5,994 nucleotides of DNA, from assembly GCA_044233795.1 (NCBI GenBank), contig JBIIJL010000104.1, positions 1 through 5,994 of the forward strand, given 5' to 3'. Origin of the DNA: JBIIJL01 sp044233795. GTDB taxonomy: Bacteria; Pseudomonadota; Gammaproteobacteria; Legionellales; Legionellaceae. Shown here piece after piece: positions 5,856 to 5,994 of this stretch. Under the pieces are notes generated by a model, which was given only the letters and a program-made list of their open reading frames with translations, had not been told where the DNA came from and did no database searches. How positions within the stretch are numbered: the stretch's first letter is position 1; every line of letters begins with the position of its first letter. The position numbers and the translations under genes are program-made.

Positions 5856-5898
5856 CTCAATTAGTACTTTAACAGAATCTTGATTTTACTCTAAAAAA

Positions 5899-5975
5899 TG
5901 GCGCGCCCGGAAGGATTCGAACCTCCGACCCTCTGGTTCGTAGCCAGATACTCTATCCAACTGAGCTACGGGCGC
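5899..5975 (-). tRNA. tRNA-Arg (anticodon ACG)
   Basis: The minus strand folds as a full cloverleaf. The acceptor stem is GCGCCCG/CGGGCGC (5975-5969 with 5909-5903), with discriminator G (5902) and an encoded CCA (5901-5899). The D arm is GCTC/GAGT with a GG-containing 9-base loop. The anticodon stem is TCTGG/CCAGA with loop CTACGAA (anticodon 5941-5939). The variable loop is 5 bases and the T arm carries loop TTCGAAT. By known bacterial decoding, ACG is modified to ICG by TadA and reads CGU, CGC and CGA. Six T follow the CCA directly (5898-5893). The 3' end faces the rest of the window, the usual side for integrated islands, but no duplicated 3' fragment was seen here. Confidence 0.97.
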
Positions 5976-5982
5976 GTCGTAT

Positions 5983-5994
5983 TGGCGGAGAGGG
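5983..5994 (-). tRNA. 3' end of a second tRNA, probably tRNA-Ser (cut by the window edge)
   Basis: On the minus strand the last 12 bases read C, then CCTCTCC (5993-5987), G, CCA (5985-5983). That is the 3' acceptor strand, G discriminator and CCA of a tRNA whose 5' strand would be GGAGAGG, as in bacterial tRNA-Ser. It ends 7 bases before the tRNA-Arg, so the two are probably one transcript. A Ser(GCT)-Arg(ACG) order is known in gammaproteobacteria such as E. coli (serV-argV). The anticodon is outside the window. Confidence 0.65.

Noticed and set aside
5893..5898. T6 (minus strand) directly after the tRNA-Arg CCA as a terminator
   Set aside because: No separate hairpin precedes it; it may help termination but I cannot support it as a full terminator.
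1..5994. CRISPR array or toxin-antitoxin pair
   Set aside because: No spaced direct repeats and no paired small genes in one orientation were seen.

Overview
The window is AT-rich and mixes bacterial gene types: a nucleoside-deaminase-like protein, an SGNH hydrolase with a membrane tail, an ISL3-family insertion sequence and a tRNA-Ser/tRNA-Arg cluster. Base composition, very strong AAGGAG ribosome sites, a PmrA-box-like element upstream of a multi-domain enzyme-like protein, and the Ser-Arg(ACG) tRNA order known from gammaproteobacteria all fit a Legionella-like gammaproteobacterium. That assignment is inference; no diagnostic housekeeping gene is present.

Layout from left to right. Bases 1-501 (+) are the 3' end of a gene entering from outside the window; it encodes a tail with one transmembrane helix and a long hydrophilic C-terminus. 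Two inverted repeats at about 536-564 and 619-669 lie between it and the convergent gene at 701-2311 (-). That gene encodes a 536-residue protein with an adenosine/AMP deaminase-type metallohydrolase core. It carries a run of nine G (coding strand) that could switch it on and off by slippage. Bases 2312-2816 hold its upstream control region, including a tandem TTAATATT/CTTAAGAT element, a possible divergent promoter, and what looks like a decayed small gene (2454-2730). At 2817-3020 (+) is a well-formed gene for a 67-residue exported, cysteine-rich peptide. Convergent to it is 3079-4533 (-), an SGNH/GDSL-type hydrolase with unusual block V and C-terminal membrane segments. A complete ISL3-family element (4562-5847) with 28-bp inverted ends and a perfect 8-bp target duplication sits just upstream of that gene. 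The window ends with tRNA-Arg(ACG) (5899-5975, -) and the last 12 bases of what is probably tRNA-Ser.

The genes do not form an obvious operon: orientations alternate and each gene seems to be its own unit. The mixture of a decayed gene, an intact recent IS, a contingency-type homopolymer and enzyme-like proteins with extra domains next to tRNA genes is typical of an accessory region. The most interesting points are the G9 tract in the deaminase-like gene, its PmrA-like upstream element with an acidic C-terminus (candidate type IV secretion effector), and the small Cys-rich peptide with a twin-arginine-like signal.
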